A stretch of DNA of 64,000 nucleotides from Vibrio stylophorae (GTDB taxonomy: Bacteria; Pseudomonadota; Gammaproteobacteria; Enterobacterales; Vibrionaceae). The stretch spans positions 2,543,915 through 2,607,914 of the forward strand of contig NZ_CAKLDI010000001.1 of NCBI RefSeq assembly GCF_921293875.1, in the 5' to 3' direction. This document shows positions 29,001 to 44,580 of this stretch, piece by piece (within the stretch, counting starts at the first letter, position 1; every line of letters starts with the position of its first letter). A program made the translations under genes and the position numbers. Under the pieces are notes generated by a model that worked only from the letters and a program-made list of their open reading frames with translations, made no database searches and had not been told where the DNA came from.

Positions 29001-29767
29001 CTTCCCTGCATCGCCGCACTCACTCGGCCATTGGGCAACGTGACAAAGCGCATTTTGTTTTTCGCAATCTGCTCTTCAACATAGATATTGCGTACAGCAA
29101 AGTCATCCAGCTGAATCGGGAAAGGTACGGCAATGACTGGCAATGGCAATTGTGTCGGCTCGTCACTATAGCCCGTTAAAATAATGCCCAAGCCATCAAT
29201 AACGGTTGGCAATACATGCACGCCCTGCGCGTCACTGAGCTGTGCACCCGTCTCAATTTTTTTCCATTTGATCTCTGTATTTGGAACTTTTACATCACCG
29301 TCTTGAAGTAGCAGTTGATCAACGGCAATGGTAATTGGCAAGGAAAGTGAAGCAGAAGGCTCTACTTCAGGCGCACTCTGAGCAGCCTGTGACTGTTGAT
29401 TTGTTTTCGGCGTTTGGGGATTGGTTTCTGCCATCGCAAATTGAAGGCCCAGCGCAGCCAGTCGCTGCACATGTAAGTGACCTTCAAGTAAACTTTTCGC
29501 CTGCCAGTCAAACTCAAACTGTGCAAGGGCAAAATCGACGCCTAACTCAGGATCTTTGAACTGAATATTGGTCAGAGAAAATCCGCCCAATACACTGCCT
29601 TGATGTGATTCAATGGATAGCTCAGGCAATGCCTTTTGTGCACTCCACAACCCCAGAGACAAGCCCCAAGGCGTTGCGATCACAAAGAGCGCCAATACAA
29701 GTAAGAATAGGCAGAAGCAAAGCACTGGCCGACAGACATAACGCCAAAGCTTTTTCAGAATCAACAA
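26003..29767 (-). CDS. tamB: Translocation and assembly module subunit TamB
   Basis: 1254 residues. An N-terminal membrane anchor (about 14-35, LCFCLFLLVLALFVIATPW) is followed by a very long beta-rich AsmA-like/TamB region and the C-terminal TamB (DUF490) domain (about 900-1254), ending in beta-strand LLYQFEFN. TamB spans the periplasm, works with TamA, and is also implicated in phospholipid transport to the outer membrane. It starts 12 bases after the tamA stop, so the two are co-transcribed. Confidence 0.96.
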   Translation of the reverse strand: MLILKKLWRYVCRPVLCFCLFLLVLALFVIATPWGLSLGLWSAQKALPELSIESHQGSVLGGFSLTNIQFKDPELGVDFALAQFEFDWQAKSLLEGHLHVQRLAALGLQFAMAETNPQTPKTNQQSQAAQSAPEVEPSASLSLPITIAVDQLLLQDGDVKVPNTEIKWKKIETGAQLSDAQGVHVLPTVIDGLGIILTGYSDEPTQLPLPVIAVPFPIQLDDFAVRNIYVEEQIAKNKMRFVTLPNGRVSAAMQGSDINISQLLVESREYGDVSGHGNIRLAGDYPLDVQLKAQPNFTPFTKTKLTADVSGSLMKMAVSLRAKGELNAIAKASFEPFTEQFPFRLSLNSRQVSWPFTPVKGESATKVNDLQFTAGGNLNRYQLSLKGDVQYDDFPKVLVNAKGFGDLNQLTLKQGDFNLLDGTIAVQGKVDWRKQVNWQSTWQLSGLNIASWRPDWDGTLKGRLSIDGDIGSNGETHIDFKDVALNGRHRQLPLQLVGDAKLTVADEMRFDSDGLTLSHGPNKVLVKGYVTDQWRLTMSLNGPNLADSYPPLHGSVMGDVSIRGALKQPKIKTSLTGRNLIWQDEYRVAQVDVDGLYQGEKAQNKLTLRVVKVKADPIDIRQANLALTGNLAQHQLTLNMSGTPLATKLKLTGGYQDKTGWQGELASAEITTPLGPWLLDKATQIQWQQKKQQLSVSPHCWNHNDSSLCQVTAMELGEKGQFHFTMRDFNLVELEPYLSNDMALSGVLNADAKGAWLRGQTPQMTVSVDSPNGQFSQRYDDWLRVPWQNVQIEASVDHQKVATQWQLNLKDNGAISGVANFDSVDMARANIDGRLSLTPIQLDFLQPILGQRSLLSGQLSGDVQLAGPVLQPLVNGSIRLEKLAMKGDNSPVIVNQGDIDLNLQGQKADLRGKLQTPEGQLTLKGDASWPNLDTWQANLLVQGKDLEVAVPPEVSLRVSPNLTLTASPGKAHISGRIDVPWGRIQVEALPDSARGLSPDLVILNEQYQPISEDPAYTLNVTSDVLLSIGDDVRIEAFGLKGDLNGVLKIRQTTKKGPQINGEISINNGTYKSFGQDLMIRKGQILFSGPPEQPYLAIEAIRNPDNTEDDVIAGIKVTGPAEEPIAEVFSEPSMPQVNAISYLLRGRNLDSDSDANGMTTALISLGLAQSGKLVGQIGEAFGVQELALDTAGSGDDTQVTVSGYILPDLQLKYGVGIFNSLGEFTLRYRLMKDLYLEAVSGVDSAVDLLYQFEFN

Positions 29768-29779
29768 AACAAAACCACC

Positions 29780-31498
29780 TTAGAATTCAGGCCCTAAAGC
29801 TAAATGAATTTGAAAATTATCGTCCACCTCTTCATCTAGCCCCCAGGCAAAATCAAGGCGAATCGGCCCCAGCGGAGAGGCCCAGCGAATGCCCACACCA
29901 GTGCCTGTATACCAAACGGGCTCGTCGGTCCAAGCGCTACCGCTATCGACAAAGGTTGCAAGCCACCAATTGCCCATAACTCGATACTGATACTCAAGCG
30001 ATCCTGTTGCGAGATATTGACCACCGGTTAGCTGTCCAGAAGCATCGCGCGGCGACAATGATTCATAGCTATAGCCGCGAATACTATTATCACCGCCAGC
30101 AAAGTAACGAATCGAAGGCGGGACTTCACTAAATTCACCCGTCATCACGATACCGCCATCCAAACGTGTTAAAAAACGATGGTTTTCACCAAGGCTGCGA
30201 ATCCATGCGGTACGTCCTCGTAAACGCGCCAGCTGCACATCAGACAGCCAAACCTCATCTGAAACCTCAAAGGTGATTTGCTGCTTATCCGCCCACGTCG
30301 GCATGCTGCCACCACGAGATCGCGTACGACTGTATGAGATCCCTGGCAGCACCAGATTGGTAATACCTTCATCTAAGCCTTGCACAAACTCTTCACGCGA
30401 CCAGCGGACAAATGCAGTCCGGTGCCAGCCAGATTCCAGCATCCAATGCCGCTCAAAACTTAAGGTATATTCAGTACTGTCGGTATCGTTATTGTTTAGA
30501 TCCCGCCAACCAAACTGCACCTGATAATAGTCATTGAGCACATCATTGAGCGGGAATTTATAGGCAATCTCAGCCGTTTTCTCAGGTCGAGAAAGTGACA
30601 GTTTAGTATCGATACTATGCCCTAGGCTGTTGATCCAGGGCTTTGACCAATTGATCTTAAAACGCATCCCTTGGTCTGTTGAATAACCCAAACCAGTCTC
30701 GACCTTGTTTTCAGCAGCAGGTGCTACTTGCACGCGAATCGGAATAGCGAGGCCTTTTAAATTGTCTAATTCAGGCTGAACCACCAAAGAAGAGAACCAA
30801 TTGGCATTGGACAAACGCTGTGTATATTCACCGAGGACATCCGCATCATAGGGATCACCCGGCTGAAATGGCAGCATGGATCGAAGGCGGTTTTCGCGAA
30901 TTTGCGCACCTTCAAAGGTGACATCGCCAAAGTAATAGCGCGGGCCTGAATTAAAATGCAATCGTAAAAAGCCCTGAAAATGGCTCGGCGCAATTTCGAG
31001 TTTACTTAAGCTAAAATCAGCATCGAAATAGCCTTTACGCAACGCCAACGCACGCAATTTGGATTTTAAATCATCATATTTATACTGCGCGACAATATCA
31101 CCCACCTTGGGTGCGCTCTCGATGATGGTCTTAAAATCAGGATCATCTTTTGCCGCACCTTCAATACTGAGATCAATTGTTTGGTAACGAACTGGACGTC
31201 CTGGTGTGATATGCACATAGATAGTGCCCTTGTCCGCTTCACCATCCATCTTGATTTCATAACTTGGCTGATAATAGCCCAGAGCGTTTAAGGCATGATT
31301 AAGCGTTGACTCAAGCTGTCGCTGAAAGCGCTGCGAGATCTCAATATCACGCGTTGAAAGGCTATCAATATATACCTGAACATTATCGGCCAATGCACCT
31401 TCAACACCTGAAACCTTAATTTTAGGCGCAGCAATACTTGTTGCTGAAAACAATAAACAGAAGAGAAAGGTAATCAGTGAGTCGCGTATACGTAGCAT
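29780..31498 (-). CDS. tamA: Outer-membrane assembly protein TamA (BamA family)
   Basis: 572 residues. Signal peptide of about 23 residues (SLITFLFCLLFSATSIAA), three POTRA domains (about 25-265) and a 16-strand Omp85 barrel (about 270-572). The lid-loop motif IRGY (GGDNSIRGYSYESLSPRD) is present, and the protein ends with aromatic F (LALGPEF). It is the outer-membrane half of the Tam complex. It is divergent from msrA across 117 bases. Confidence 0.96.
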   Translation of the reverse strand: MLRIRDSLITFLFCLLFSATSIAAPKIKVSGVEGALADNVQVYIDSLSTRDIEISQRFQRQLESTLNHALNALGYYQPSYEIKMDGEADKGTIYVHITPGRPVRYQTIDLSIEGAAKDDPDFKTIIESAPKVGDIVAQYKYDDLKSKLRALALRKGYFDADFSLSKLEIAPSHFQGFLRLHFNSGPRYYFGDVTFEGAQIRENRLRSMLPFQPGDPYDADVLGEYTQRLSNANWFSSLVVQPELDNLKGLAIPIRVQVAPAAENKVETGLGYSTDQGMRFKINWSKPWINSLGHSIDTKLSLSRPEKTAEIAYKFPLNDVLNDYYQVQFGWRDLNNNDTDSTEYTLSFERHWMLESGWHRTAFVRWSREEFVQGLDEGITNLVLPGISYSRTRSRGGSMPTWADKQQITFEVSDEVWLSDVQLARLRGRTAWIRSLGENHRFLTRLDGGIVMTGEFSEVPPSIRYFAGGDNSIRGYSYESLSPRDASGQLTGGQYLATGSLEYQYRVMGNWWLATFVDSGSAWTDEPVWYTGTGVGIRWASPLGPIRLDFAWGLDEEVDDNFQIHLALGPEF

Positions 31499-31615
31499 CA
31501 GTTATCTATGTTGAAAAGGAGATTGCCTGCATCCCTTGGCAGGTGGTGCTAATGTTAGCTTACATCAAGTAGAAGCTAAACCTCACTTGGCTTTTTTCTC
31601 AACGAGGAGTCACCC

Positions 31616-32170
31616 ATGTCAACCTTGCATCCCATCTATCAAAAACCATATGGTGATATTCCACAAACAGCCGCCTCTCTTGTCGTTGGCATGGGATGTT
31701 TTTGGGGCGCTGAGAGATTGTTTTGGCAACAGCCAGGGGTGTGTATGACGCAAGTGGGATACGCTGGCGGGTTTCATGAGTCAGCAAATTATGCAGACGT
31801 ATGCGCCGGAAATAGCGATCATGCTGAGGTCGTGAAAATACACTTCATACCCTCTGAAGTCACGCTAACACAATTACTCGCGCTCTTTTGGGAGTCGCAT
31901 AATCCGACACAGGGCTGGCGCCAAGGCAATGATGTAGGGCCACAGTATCGCTCATTACTGCTTTATCAAAATCAACAGCAACATCAGGCAATGCAAACCT
32001 CACTGGTGCATTACCAACATAAGCTCCAAGCCGCAGGTATTCAACAGCCGATTGCCACCGAAATTGCCCAGCTACAGCATTTCTTTATCGCAGAAGAAAA
32101 ACACCAACAATATTTAAATCAACATCCTAATGGCTACTGTGGCTTAGGTGGATTGGGCATCGAATACTAA
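31616..32170 (+). CDS. msrA: Peptide methionine (S)-S-oxide reductase MsrA
   Basis: 184 residues. Catalytic motif MGCFWGAE with Cys28; downstream EVVKIHF, the conserved NQQQHQAM-type region, and a C-terminal resolving cysteine in GYCGLGG. Repairs methionine S-sulfoxide using thioredoxin. It is shorter than the 210-residue E. coli enzyme because the N-terminal extension is reduced. Good GAGGAG site nine bases upstream of ATG. Confidence 0.95.
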   Translation: MSTLHPIYQKPYGDIPQTAASLVVGMGCFWGAERLFWQQPGVCMTQVGYAGGFHESANYADVCAGNSDHAEVVKIHFIPSEVTLTQLLALFWESHNPTQGWRQGNDVGPQYRSLLLYQNQQQHQAMQTSLVHYQHKLQAAGIQQPIATEIAQLQHFFIAEEKHQQYLNQHPNGYCGLGGLGIEY

Positions 32171-32313
32171 TAAAGGCACAGATGCCTAGGTAAAAGATAC
32201 ACTCAGAAACATTAATAAATTCACACTGAGTAATAAATCAGCAAAAAAGCAGGAAGCCAAATAAATTTTGAATTAAAATCTGTTAAAGATCGTTAATTTT
32301 GAAAGGATTTTAT

Positions 32314-32865
32314 ATGCGATTACGCCAAAGTCTTATCGGCCTCGCAATGCTGTTTCCGCTTACTGCAGCAGCACACAATATCACCATGGGTAGCACACTT
32401 CCTGCAGTAACCGTTAACCAAGCCGGTGAATTGATGCTCAACGGAGATAGCTTAGAATATGCACCATGGCGTAGCTGGCAGCTAAAAGATCGCGTGTTTC
32501 TCATTCAAGCGATTGCTGGACGCACGAATGCTAAAGAGATGAACGCTGCAATGATCGATGCGATTAAAGCGCAAAACTATGATCGCATGGACTACCAAAC
32601 AGTCACCATCATCAATAAAGATGATGCCGTTTGGGGTACTGGTCGCATGGTTCAATCCTCAGCAGAAGACAGTAAGCGTGAATACCCTTGGTCAGCATTT
32701 GTTCTCGATAACGAAGGTAAGGTTGCTAAAACTTGGGATCTTCCAGATGAAAGCTCAACCATCATCCTAATTGATCGTTATGGTGAAGTTCTTTTCGTAA
32801 AAGAAGGGCAACTAAGTCAATCTGAAGTCGACCGTGTTATCAGCCTTATAGACGAGAATTTATAA
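32314..32865 (+). CDS. ytfJ: YtfJ family periplasmic protein
   Basis: 183 residues from ATG 32314 (AAGGA six bases upstream), preferred over an in-frame ATG five codons earlier. Signal peptide MRLRQSLIGLAMLFPLTAAA. The mature part has a thioredoxin-like fold pattern but no CxxC, as in the YtfJ family, whose function is unknown. In enterobacteria ytfJ also lies near msrA/tamAB, which supports the assignment. A strong terminator follows. Confidence 0.9.
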   Translation: MRLRQSLIGLAMLFPLTAAAHNITMGSTLPAVTVNQAGELMLNGDSLEYAPWRSWQLKDRVFLIQAIAGRTNAKEMNAAMIDAIKAQNYDRMDYQTVTIINKDDAVWGTGRMVQSSAEDSKREYPWSAFVLDNEGKVAKTWDLPDESSTIILIDRYGEVLFVKEGQLSQSEVDRVISLIDENL

Positions 32866-32887
32866 GTCAGACATCCAACAATTTACA

Positions 32888-32911
32888 AAAAGGCCGCGCA
32901 TGCGGCCTTTT
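32888..32911 (+). terminator. Rho-independent terminator after ytfJ
   Basis: Perfect 10-base-pair stem AAAAGGCCGC / GCGGCCTTTT with loop GCAT and a T-run continuing one base beyond. 22 bases after the ytfJ stop. The A-run on the other side makes it bidirectional. Confidence 0.85.
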
Positions 32912-32983
32912 CTATATCTCTTGTTCGTATCAATCATACTTAATTCAAGAATATGTTTTAAATCTTAAAAAATTGAAGACGAA

Positions 32984-33015
32984 AAAAAGCCCTTCACTTT
33001 CGTGAAGGGCTTTTT
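32984..33015 (-). terminator. rrnB distal terminator T2
   Basis: A 14-base-pair perfect stem, AAAAAGCCCTTCAC at 32984-32997 pairing with GTGAAGGGCTTTTT at 33002-33015. The loop reads GAAA on the minus strand and is followed by a T-run. It lies after the 5S remnant and is the last element of the rRNA region. It also works on the plus strand by symmetry. Confidence 0.85.
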
Positions 33016-33023
33016 CGGATTTG

Positions 33024-33047
33024 AAGCCTGGCGGTGACCTACACTAC
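33024..33047 (-). pseudogene. Truncated 5S rRNA remnant (3' end only)
   Basis: Positions 33024-33042 repeat the exact 3' end of the 5S genes (plus strand aagcctggcggtgacctac). After that the 5S sequence breaks off: the next bases (actac) could come from a deletion joining to the cacactac segment of 5S, and beyond 33047 there is no 5S similarity. It sits between terminators T1 and T2, where a second distal 5S gene would be expected. It is too short to be functional. Confidence 0.75.
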
Positions 33048-33152
33048 GTAAAGCATCCTGCCTTACGCCCTGCGGGCCAGCCTTCGGCTGTTCCAATTTG
33101 TTCCCGACAAATTGGTCACTTCGTTCGAGTAGGCTTAAATTCAACGCAAACT
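33048..33152. other. Structured non-coding spacer with consecutive hairpins
   Basis: About 105 bases between T1 and the 5S remnant with no open frame of note. It holds GCCC-TGC-GGGC (33067-33077), CAGCC-TTC-GGCTG (33078-33090) and a 9-base-pair stem CCAATTTGT-TCCCG-ACAAATTGG (33093-33115) back to back. The three are enclosed by a nearly complementary pair GCCTTAC / GTAGGC (33060-33066 and 33129-33134). The fold suggests a multibranched RNA or a dispersed palindromic repeat; I do not recognise it. Confidence 0.5.
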
Positions 33153-33182
33153 AAAAAGGCCATCCTTTCGGATGGCCTTTTT
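33153..33182 (-). terminator. rrnB terminator T1
   Basis: Perfect 13-base-pair stem AAAAAGGCCATCC / GGATGGCCTTTTT with a four-base loop (GAAA on the minus strand), 10 bases beyond the 5S gene. Strong rho-independent terminator ending the rrnB transcript. Confidence 0.9.
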
Positions 33183-33192
33183 AAAGTATTTG

Positions 33193-33312
33193 AAGCCTGG
33201 CGGTGACCTACTCTCACATGGGGAAGCCCCACACTACCATCGGCGCAGCTGCGTTTCACTTCTGAGTTCGGCATGGAATCAGGTGGGTCCACAGCGCTAT
33301 GGCCGCCAAGCA
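33193..33312 (-). rRNA. rrf: 5S ribosomal RNA (rrnB)
   Basis: 120 bases beginning TGCTTGGCGGCCATAGCG and ending CACCGCCAGGCTT on the minus strand. Helix I pairs GCTTGGCGG with CCGCCAGGC. The conserved CCGAACTCAGAAGTGAAAC loop region is present. Identical over its length to the copy at 38747-38866. Confidence 0.97.
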
Positions 33313-33405
33313 AATTTGTTAAATCTGGAAAGCTTTATTCGACTAGTTCTTGCTTCGTTCTCAACACAATCAAGCTTGTGTACGTAAAACCCTCTTGGGT
33401 GTTGT

Positions 33406-36296
<2,891 letters not shown>

Positions 36297-36535
36297 ATAC
36301 AACCCGAAGAGGGCTATATGAACAGTCACCAAGATTTCTAGTTTTCGCCGTACTCAAGACACTTGATTGTGTTTTTGAGAACTCGTTTATTCATATGGGT
36401 ATATGAATAAACATTTTTAGTTATTCATTGAACTTACATTCAAATGAATTTACTAGTCAGCTTTCCAAATTTTTAAAGAGCATGTGTTTCTTTCGAAACC
36501 ATTTTTAAAAGCACTTAAGCAAATGCGTTTAAAGA
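36297..36535 (-). other. rrnB internal spacer between tRNA-Ala and 23S, with boxA-like site
   Basis: About 240 bases without a gene. Contains a boxA-like antitermination element (minus strand GCTCTTTAAAAAT, near 36470-36482) and A/T-rich sequence with the palindromic TTTATTCATAT...ATATGAATAAA (about 36386-36412). The first 185 bases after 23S are the same as in rrnA; the sequence diverges just past the boxA, where the tRNA content also differs. Confidence 0.7.
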
Positions 36536-36611
36536 TGGTGGAGCTATGCGGGATCGAACCGCAGACCTCTTGAATGCAAATCAAGCGCTCTCCCAGCTGA
36601 GCTATAGCCCC
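36536..36611 (-). tRNA. tRNA-Ala (anticodon TGC)
   Basis: 76 bases with encoded CCA. Acceptor GGGGCTA / TAGCTCC, D arm AGCTCAGCTGGGAGAGC, anticodon loop TTTGCAT (TGC), T arm GGTTCGATCC. Located in the 16S-23S spacer of rrnB. Confidence 0.97.
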
Positions 36612-36663
36612 TTAAACTTATAACCAAATCAATCTGTGTGGACACTTGTCAGTAGTCTTTAGG

Positions 36664-38216
<1,553 letters not shown>

Positions 38217-38428
38217 AAAGTTTTTTGGTCTTTCGACCGACTCAATGAATACTGATTACATTACTATCGTAATGTGAATTGACTGTGCCAAATCTTTCGA
38301 TTTGTTTGGTCACTCAGCTCATTGATTTAAATCTTTCGACTATCAATAACGAGTGCCCACACAGATTGATTGGTTACATTGTTAAAGAGCGTTGACTCAG
38401 CAGCTTCGCTGCTTTGTCAGGGAGGCGT
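38217..38428 (-). promoter_or_regulatory. rrnB leader with boxA
   Basis: Transcribed leader between promoter and 16S. The boxA-type element reads CGCTCTTTAACA on the minus strand (38391-38380), the site for Nus-factor antitermination. The 5' arm of the 16S processing stem (38376-38351) follows. The leader is nearly identical to the rrnA leader (one T fewer in a T-run beside 16S). Confidence 0.8.
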
Positions 38429-38456
38429 ATCTTACGCTTTCCTAACTTGAAGTCAA
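38429..38456 (-). promoter_or_regulatory. rrnB promoter (proximal type)
   Basis: Minus strand TTGACT (38456-38451), 16-base spacer, TAAGAT (38434-38429), followed by a C-rich discriminator (ACGCCTCC). The 16-base spacing is typical of rRNA promoters. It lies only about 50 bases downstream of the last 5S of rrnA; no second promoter, UP tract or Fis-like site was found in between. Confidence 0.8.
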
Positions 38457-38485
38457 GATAATATTCTTAAAATTAAAAATATTAT

Positions 38486-38504
38486 TTTCACTTCAAGAGT
38501 GAAA
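38486..38504 (-). terminator. Possible weak terminator at the end of rrnA
   Basis: Seven-base-pair hairpin TTTCACT-CTTGA-AGTGAAA on the minus strand beginning at the 5S 3' end, followed by ATAATATTTTTAATTTT. The T-run is interrupted and the stem has no GC-rich base, so it is much weaker than T1/T2 after rrnB. Readthrough into rrnB seems likely. Confidence 0.4.
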
Positions 38505-38622
38505 GTTTGATGGTGACCTACTCTCACATGGGGAAGCCCCACACTACCATCGGCGCAGCTGCGTTTCACTTCTGAGTTCGGCATGGAATCAGGTGGGACC
38601 ACAGCGCTATGGACATCAAACA
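38503..38622 (-). rRNA. rrf: 5S ribosomal RNA, diverged copy (rrnA distal)
   Basis: 120 bases. The interior equals the other 5S genes apart from one base (GGTCCC for GGACCC near the 5' side), but helix I is different: GTTTGATG pairs perfectly with CATCAAAC in place of GCTTGGCGG / CCGCCAGGC. The paired changes indicate a functional gene rather than decay. It follows tRNA-Thr, as in E. coli rrnD. Confidence 0.92.
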
Positions 38623-38628
38623 AATTCG

Positions 38629-38704
38629 TGGTGCTGATACCCAGATTTGAACTGGGGACCTCACCCTTACCAAGGGTGCGCTCTACCAACTGAGCTATAT
38701 CAGC
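38629..38704 (-). tRNA. tRNA-Thr (anticodon GGT)
   Basis: 76 bases with encoded CCA. Acceptor GCTGATA / TATCAGC, anticodon stem ACCCT / AGGGT with loop TGGTAA holding GGT, T arm CCAGTTCAAATCTGG. Located between two 5S genes at the distal end of rrnA. Confidence 0.97.
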
Positions 38705-38746
38705 ACTAATTCTTTATCTCTCGACTCAGTCGCTAGATTAAATTTG

Positions 38747-38866
38747 AAGCCTGGCGGTGACCTACTCTCACATGGGGAAGCCCCACACTACCATCGGCGC
38801 AGCTGCGTTTCACTTCTGAGTTCGGCATGGAATCAGGTGGGTCCACAGCGCTATGGCCGCCAAGCA
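38747..38866 (-). rRNA. rrf: 5S ribosomal RNA (rrnA, first)
   Basis: 120 bases, identical to the rrnB 5S at 33193-33312. Directly follows the rrnA 23S, with 93 bases between them. Confidence 0.97.
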
Positions 38867-38959
38867 AATTTGTTAAATCTGGAAAGCTTTATTCGACTAG
38901 TTCTTGCTTCGTTCTCAACACAATCAAGCTTGTGTACGTAAAACCCTCTTGGGTGTTGT

Positions 38960-41850
<2,891 letters not shown>

Positions 41851-42144
41851 ATACAACCCGAAGAGGGCTATATGAACAGTCACCAAGATTTCTAGTTTTC
41901 GCCGTACTCAAGACACTTGATTGTGTTTTTGAGAACTCGTTTATTCATATGGGTATATGAATAAACATTTTTAGTTATTCATTGAACTTACATTCAAATG
42001 AATTTACTAGTCAGCTTTCCAAATTTTTAAAGAGCAATGTGTTTTTCTCTTACGAGATAAGCACTTTCTAATATCTCTCGGCGTCGAAAATTCCGACTCA
42101 ACAATTAAATCGCTGAATCTTCATCGCTGAAAACCATTAGAGAG
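41851..42144 (-). other. rrnA internal spacer between tRNA-Val and 23S, with boxA-like site
   Basis: 294 bases without a gene. The 23S-proximal part copies the rrnB spacer, including the boxA-like element (near 42024-42036). The tRNA-proximal 110 bases are unique to this operon and contain no obvious signal beyond short hairpins (AGATAAGC...GATATCTC region). Confidence 0.65.
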
Positions 42145-42220
42145 TGGTGGGCGATACCGGGCTCGAACCAGTGACCCCCTCCTTGTAAGGGAGGTGCTCT
42201 CCCAACTGAGCTAATCGCCC
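42145..42220 (-). tRNA. tRNA-Val (anticodon TAC)
   Basis: 76 bases with encoded CCA. Acceptor GGGCGAT / ATCGCCC, anticodon stem CTCCC / GGGAG with loop TTACAAG holding TAC, T arm CTGGTTCGAGCCCGG. Third tRNA of the rrnA spacer. Confidence 0.97.
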
Positions 42221-42250
42221 ACTGTAGTCCATCTAGCTAAGAAGAGTAGA

Positions 42251-42326
42251 TGGTGGGTCGTGCAGGATTCGAACCTGCGACCAATTGATTAAAAGTCAAC
42301 TGCTCTACCAACTGAGCTAACGACCC
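42251..42326 (-). tRNA. tRNA-Lys (anticodon TTT)
   Basis: 76 bases with encoded CCA. Acceptor GGGTCGT / ACGACCC, anticodon stem TTGAC/ATCAA-type with loop TTTTAA holding TTT, T arm CGCAGGTTCGAATCCTG. Second tRNA of the rrnA spacer, four bases after tRNA-Glu. Confidence 0.97.
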
Positions 42327-42330
42327 ATAG

Positions 42331-42406
42331 TGGCGTCCCGTAGGGGAGTCGAACCCCTGTTACCGCCGTGAAAGGGCGGTGTCCTAGGCCTCTAGACGAA
42401 CGGGAC
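42331..42406 (-). tRNA. tRNA-Glu (anticodon TTC)
   Basis: 76 bases with encoded CCA. Acceptor GTCCCGT / ACGGGAC, D arm TCTAGAGGCCTAGGA, anticodon stem CGCCC...GGCGG with TTC in the loop, T arm GGGGTTCGACTCCCC. First tRNA of the rrnA spacer. Confidence 0.97.
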
Positions 42407-42491
42407 ACTTGGGATGTTTTGTTTACACAAAACGTCTCTTTATCTTTATAACCAAATCAATCTGTGTGGACACTTGTCAGTAGTCTTTAGG

Positions 42492-44044
<1,553 letters not shown>

Positions 44045-44257
44045 AAAGTTTTTTTGGTCTTTCGACCGACTCAATGAATACTGATTACATTACTATCGTA
44101 ATGTGAATTGACTGTGCCAAATCTTTCGATTTGTTTGGTCACTCAGCTCATTGATTTAAATCTTTCGACTATCAATAACGAGTGCCCACACAGATTGATT
44201 GGTTACATTGTTAAAGAGCGTTGACTCAGCAGCTTCGCTGCTTTGTCAGGGAGGCGT
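44045..44257 (-). promoter_or_regulatory. rrnA leader with boxA
   Basis: Leader between the proximal promoter and 16S. BoxA-type element CGCTCTTTAACA on the minus strand (44220-44209) and 5' arm of the 16S processing stem (44205-44180). Confidence 0.8.
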
Positions 44258-44285
44258 ATCTTACGCTTTCCTAACTTGAAGTCAA
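44258..44285 (-). promoter_or_regulatory. rrnA promoter, proximal
   Basis: Minus strand TTGACT (44285-44280), 16 bases, TAAGAT (44263-44258), C-rich discriminator. Same core as the only rrnB promoter. Confidence 0.75.
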
Positions 44286-44384
44286 GAAGAAATTTTCAAT
44301 TTATTTTCGAGTCATTCTCGAAATTAAAAACGTCTTATTGACTTCGCTTTTTAGTGATTCGCATCACCCTTAAGCGAGGCGGCC

Positions 44385-44412
44385 ATTCTACTGAGAAGAA
44401 AGTCAGTGTCAA
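44385..44412 (-). promoter_or_regulatory. rrnA promoter, middle
   Basis: Minus strand TTGACA (44412-44407), 16 bases, TAGAAT (44390-44385), GC-rich discriminator GGCCGCCTCG. Near-consensus rRNA-type promoter, unique to rrnA in this window. Confidence 0.8.
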
Positions 44413-44500
44413 ACACTTTTTTGAATTTTCTTTTTCAGCTTCAAGCCTTACTGGCTCTGGCTTCGTGCTTTGTTTGCGTCCGCCGTGTCAGTGGGGTCGC

Positions 44501-44528
44501 ATTATAGGGCGACGATTTTCTTTGGCAA
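44501..44528 (-). promoter_or_regulatory. rrnA promoter, distal (P1-like)
   Basis: Minus strand TTGCCA (44528-44523), 16 bases, perfect TATAAT (44506-44501), discriminator GCGACCCCACTGACACG. This discriminator and downstream sequence strongly resemble E. coli rrn P1 promoters, which are controlled by ppGpp and initiating NTP level. Confidence 0.85.
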
Positions 44529-44580
44529 CCCTTTTTGTGAAAAAAATCACTTTTTTTCGTTGTTCGCTCAGATTGTGAGC
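44529..44580 (-). promoter_or_regulatory. UP element and Fis-like site upstream of rrnA P1
   Basis: Directly upstream of the -35 lies an A/T-rich tract (minus strand GAAAAAAAGTGATTTTTTTC, about 44558-44537) suited to the RNA polymerase alpha C-terminal domain. Further upstream GCTCAGATTGTGAGC (44566-44580) fits the Fis consensus G-N2-YR-N2-W-N2-YR-N2-C, centred about 80 bases before the predicted start. Confidence 0.6.

Noticed and set aside
32171-32313. Terminator or riboswitch between msrA and ytfJ
   Set aside because: Only a five-base-pair hairpin without T-run (AGGCA/TGCCT) was seen; the rest is plain A/T-rich spacer.
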